Shown in pieces: positions 61,800 through 64,000 of a DNA stretch of 64,000 nucleotides. Numbering within the stretch: the first letter of the stretch is position 1; each line of letters begins with the position of its first letter. Location of the stretch: positions 19,771 through 83,770 of the forward strand of contig NZ_BAFZ01000026.1 in assembly GCF_000308575.1 (NCBI RefSeq). Direction: 5' to 3'. The translations under genes and the position numbers were made by a program. The notes under the pieces were generated by a model. The model was not told the origin of the DNA. It worked only from the letters and a program-made list of their open reading frames with translations, and made no database searches. This DNA comes from Nocardia exalbida NBRC 100660. GTDB taxonomy: Bacteria > Actinomycetota > Actinomycetes > Mycobacteriales > Mycobacteriaceae.

Positions 61800-62852
61800 T
61801 CAGACGGCGTCGTTCGGTTCTGTGTACGCCACGGCCGTGCCGACCACGTCGAGGCGCACCCGCTGCCCGGTGACGGGGGCGGCGACGCTGGCGCGGCGTA
61901 CCCGGATGGGAGTGCTCGCGCCGTCCAGGTCGATGGTCAGGATGACGTCTGCGCCGCGGAAGTCGACGGCGCTGATCCGGCCGCTCTCCGACTCGTTCTC
62001 CGAAGCGATATCGGCGACGAGCTGTTCCGGTCGCAGCATGACGGTGGCCGGTCCGCTCGCGGCGTTGCGCTGCACCGGAATCCGGCCCAGTGCGCACTTG
62101 GCCACATCGCCCTCGACCACCGCCTCCAGCAGCACGCAATCGCCGAGGAACCGGGCGGTGAACAGGTCCTTCGGCGTGGCGTAGACCTCCTCCGGCGTCC
62201 CGACCTGGGTGAAGCGCCCCTCCCGCATCACCGCGACCTGTTCGGCGAAACTCAGCGCCTCCTCCTGGTCGTGGGTCACCAGGATGCTGGTCATGCCCGC
62301 CTCGCGCAGCGTGTCGGCCACGGCCTGCCTGGTCGTGGCGCGCAGGCCCGCGTCCAGCGCGCTGAACGGCTCGTCCAGCAGCATCACCGACGGCTTGCGC
62401 GCCAGTGCGCGGGCCAGGGCCACGCGCTGCTGCTGGCCGCCGGAGAGCTGATGCGGCCGCCGGTCGGCGTAGGACGCGTGCAGCGACACCATCTCCAGCA
62501 GCTCGCGCACCCGCCGGTGGTTGCGGCGGGCCGAGCCGGGCAGGCCGTAGGCGATGTTCTGGCCGACGGTCAGATGGGGGAACAGCGCCCCGTCCTGGGC
62601 GACGTAGCCGATGTTGCGACGCTGCGGCGGCACCGAGACCCGTTCGCCGACAACGGTTTCCGTCCCGATCGACACCGAACCCGTGTCCGGCGACTCGAAT
62701 CCGGCGATCACGCGCAGCAGCGTGGTCTTGCCGCATCCGGACGACCCGACCACGGCGGTGGCGGTGCGGTTCGGCACGTCCAGGGTGATGCCACCGAGAA
62801 CCCGGGTGTGACCGAAGGTCTTCGACACATCGGTGACGACAACGCGACTCAT
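61800..62852 (-). CDS. ABC transporter ATPase, ferric-iron/spermidine type (FbpC-like)
   Basis: This 350-residue ATPase has Walker A GSSGCGKT (about 36-43), [16 protein letters not shown] (signature), Walker [11 protein letters not shown] and the H-loop VTHDQEEAL. The C-terminal OB-like region (about 240-350) fits the Fbp/Pot group. It overlaps the permease's stop by 4 bp. Family members import ferric iron, sulfate, molybdate or polyamines; which one cannot be told without the binding protein, which is outside the window. Confidence 0.9.
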   Translation of the reverse strand: MSRVVVTDVSKTFGHTRVLGGITLDVPNRTATAVVGSSGCGKTTLLRVIAGFESPDTGSVSIGTETVVGERVSVPPQRRNIGYVAQDGALFPHLTVGQNIAYGLPGSARRNHRRVRELLEMVSLHASYADRRPHQLSGGQQQRVALARALARKPSVMLLDEPFSALDAGLRATTRQAVADTLREAGMTSILVTHDQEEALSFAEQVAVMREGRFTQVGTPEEVYATPKDLFTARFLGDCVLLEAVVEGDVAKCALGRIPVQRNAASGPATVMLRPEQLVADIASENESESGRISAVDFRGADVILTIDLDGASTPIRVRRASVAAPVTGQRVRLDVVGTAVAYTEPNDAV

Positions 62853-64000
62853 ATCCCGGCCGCCTTCTGCGAGTTGGTGAACAGCAAGTACGTCACGGGC
62901 ACGGCGGCGGCGATCATGATCAGGGCGTACGGAGCGGCCGCGGCGTAATCCAATTCGCCGGACAGGCCCCAGAACCGCATCGCCAGCGTGCGAGTTCCGT
63001 TGGGCGCCAGCAGGAGGGTGGCGGTCAGCTCGGTCGCCACCGCGACGAACACCAGTGCGGCGGCGGCGGCCGCGGCCGGCGCCGCGAGACGCAGCGTGAC
63101 CAGGAAGAACGTCGCCGGTGCCGATTTACCCAGCGAACGGGACGCCTCCTCCAAGCCGACCGGCACCTGGGCGAGCCCGGCCCGCACGCTGACCAGGGCA
63201 CGGGGGAGGAACAGCAGCAGATAGGCGGCGATCACCATGCCCGCCGTCTGGTAGAGCGCGGGCGCCCACCGGATCGTCACTGTCACCATGGCCAGCGCGA
63301 TCACGATGCCGGGCAACGAGCTGGTGACGTAGTTGGCGCCCTCGACCAGCCGCGCGAACGCCGAGGTGGAACGCACCGCGATCCACGCCACCGGGAACGC
63401 GCACAGGGTGGTGAGCAGCGCGGCGACGGCCGCGAGGCCGACCGTCTGACCGAGCGCGTTGCCGATGTCGGTGACATCCCATACCGCCGCTCCGCCGATG
63501 CGCAGCCAGCGCCCGATGGTCCACAGCGGCACGCCCAGCGCGGCCGCCGTCACCGCGACGAGCACGGCCAGAACCGGTAACGTGCCCGCGCCCAACCGGA
63601 TCCGGGCCGCGGCGCGCGGAGCCCCGCTGCCGATCCGCGCGTAGCGCGCCCGGCCGCGCAGTCCCGCCTCGGCCCCGAGCAGCGCCAGGCAGCACAGCAC
63701 GAGCACACCGGCCAGCATGCTGCCCGCCGGACCGGCGAAGCTGGACTGGTACTGCTCGAAGATGGCCGTGGTGAACGTGTCGAACCGGACCATCACGAAG
63801 GCGCCGTACTCGGCGAGCAGATGCAGCCCGATGAGCAGCCCGCCACCGAGGACGGCCAAGCGCAGCTGCGGTAGCACGATCCGCGCGAACACCGCGACCG
63901 GTCCCGAGCCCAGCGCCCGCGCCGACTCCTCCACCGCCGGATCCAGGCGGCGCAGCGTGGCGGCGGCGGGCAGATAGACCAGCGGGAAATAGGACATCGT
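62849..64000 (-). CDS. ABC permease, FbpB-like, 5' end outside window
   Basis: This is the C-terminal 383 residues of a two-module Fbp-type permease; the open frame runs off the window end. Hydrophobic helices are interspersed with EAA-loop-like segments ([26 protein letters not shown] and later [24 protein letters not shown]), so two transport modules are present. It acts with the ATPase at 61800, whose gene overlaps it by 4 bp. Confidence 0.88.
   Translation of the reverse strand, partial: TMSYFPLVYLPAAATLRRLDPAVEESARALGSGPVAVFARIVLPQLRLAVLGGGLLIGLHLLAEYGAFVMVRFDTFTTAIFEQYQSSFAGPAGSMLAGVLVLCCLALLGAEAGLRGRARYARIGSGAPRAAARIRLGAGTLPVLAVLVAVTAAALGVPLWTIGRWLRIGGAAVWDVTDIGNALGQTVGLAAVAALLTTLCAFPVAWIAVRSTSAFARLVEGANYVTSSLPGIVIALAMVTVTIRWAPALYQTAGMVIAAYLLLFLPRALVSVRAGLAQVPVGLEEASRSLGKSAPATFFLVTLRLAAPAAAAAAALVFVAVATELTATLLLAPNGTRTLAMRFWGLSGELDYAAAAPYALIMIAAAVPVTYLLFTNSQKAAGI

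Overview
The window comes from a high-GC, mycolic-acid-producing actinobacterium, most likely Nocardia or a close relative. It carries the acyl-CoA carboxylase genes accA3, accD5 and accE5, a DesA-type acyl-ACP desaturase, a probable F420-dependent nitroreductase and a mycothiol-dependent-type DinB protein. A WhiJ/DUF397 regulatory module of the kind common in Nocardia is also present. Positions 1949-18153 keep the gene order that I recall for the Mycobacterium tuberculosis Rv3285-Rv3274c block: accA3, sseA, maf, accE5, accD5, birA, PH-domain protein, gtrA, purK, purE, fadE25. The local differences are an inserted two-component system, an inserted desaturase, a TetR gene before fadE25, and no sufE-like gene between accA3 and sseA.

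Layout. 1-1815: DUF4352 protein (cut by the window edge) and a patatin. 1949-9771: carboxylase, sulfurtransferase, Maf and biotin ligase block. 9831-18153: desaturase, PH-domain protein, response regulator/kinase pair, gtrA, purKE, tetR and fadE25. 18332-21900: an accessory patch with an epoxide hydrolase under a strong palindromic operator, then a WhiJ-like/DUF397 module with remnants of a duplicated copy. 22078-26872: small metabolic genes (GNAT, FAD oxidase, GtrA, peptidase E, DinB, HIT). 27233-30167: the three-gene pnt transhydrogenase operon, ending in a good terminator. 30265-35842: AAA ATPase, LppU-like protein, a frameshifted nitroreductase, MFS transporter, AraC regulator and thioesterase. 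35851-39936: branched-chain keto-acid dehydrogenase operon (bkdABC) with a divergent Lrp-type regulator. 40093-49419: SDR, BenE, rhodanese, SNF2 helicase with SWIM partner, BtuF-like protein and amidohydrolase. 49609-59737: icmF, a DUF2157 protein and the five-gene valine/isobutyryl-CoA operon. 59787-64000: Hsp70-like protein, MarR, tRNA-Cys, and an iron-type ABC ATPase and permease, the latter cut by the window end.

How it fits together. Several separate operons serve one carbon route. Bkd makes isobutyryl-CoA from valine, and IcmF interconverts isobutyryl- and n-butyryl-CoA. The mms operon takes isobutyryl-CoA to propionyl-CoA, which AccA3/AccD5/AccE5 with BirA can carboxylate to methylmalonyl-CoA for lipid synthesis. 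A nearly identical 20-bp sequence containing GGACGTC lies in front of both icmF (52858-52877) and the mms operon (54219-54238), so these two units probably share a repressor that is not identifiable in the window.

The most unusual points are this shared operator, a sulfurtransferase whose catalytic Cys is Ser, the ghost of a second WhiJ-like gene, the palindromic operators at the epoxide hydrolase and fadE25 genes, and a +1 frameshift in the nitroreductase gene. I see no CRISPR array, insertion sequence, integrase or prophage. All identifications are from reading the sequence and from memory of protein families; no database search was run.
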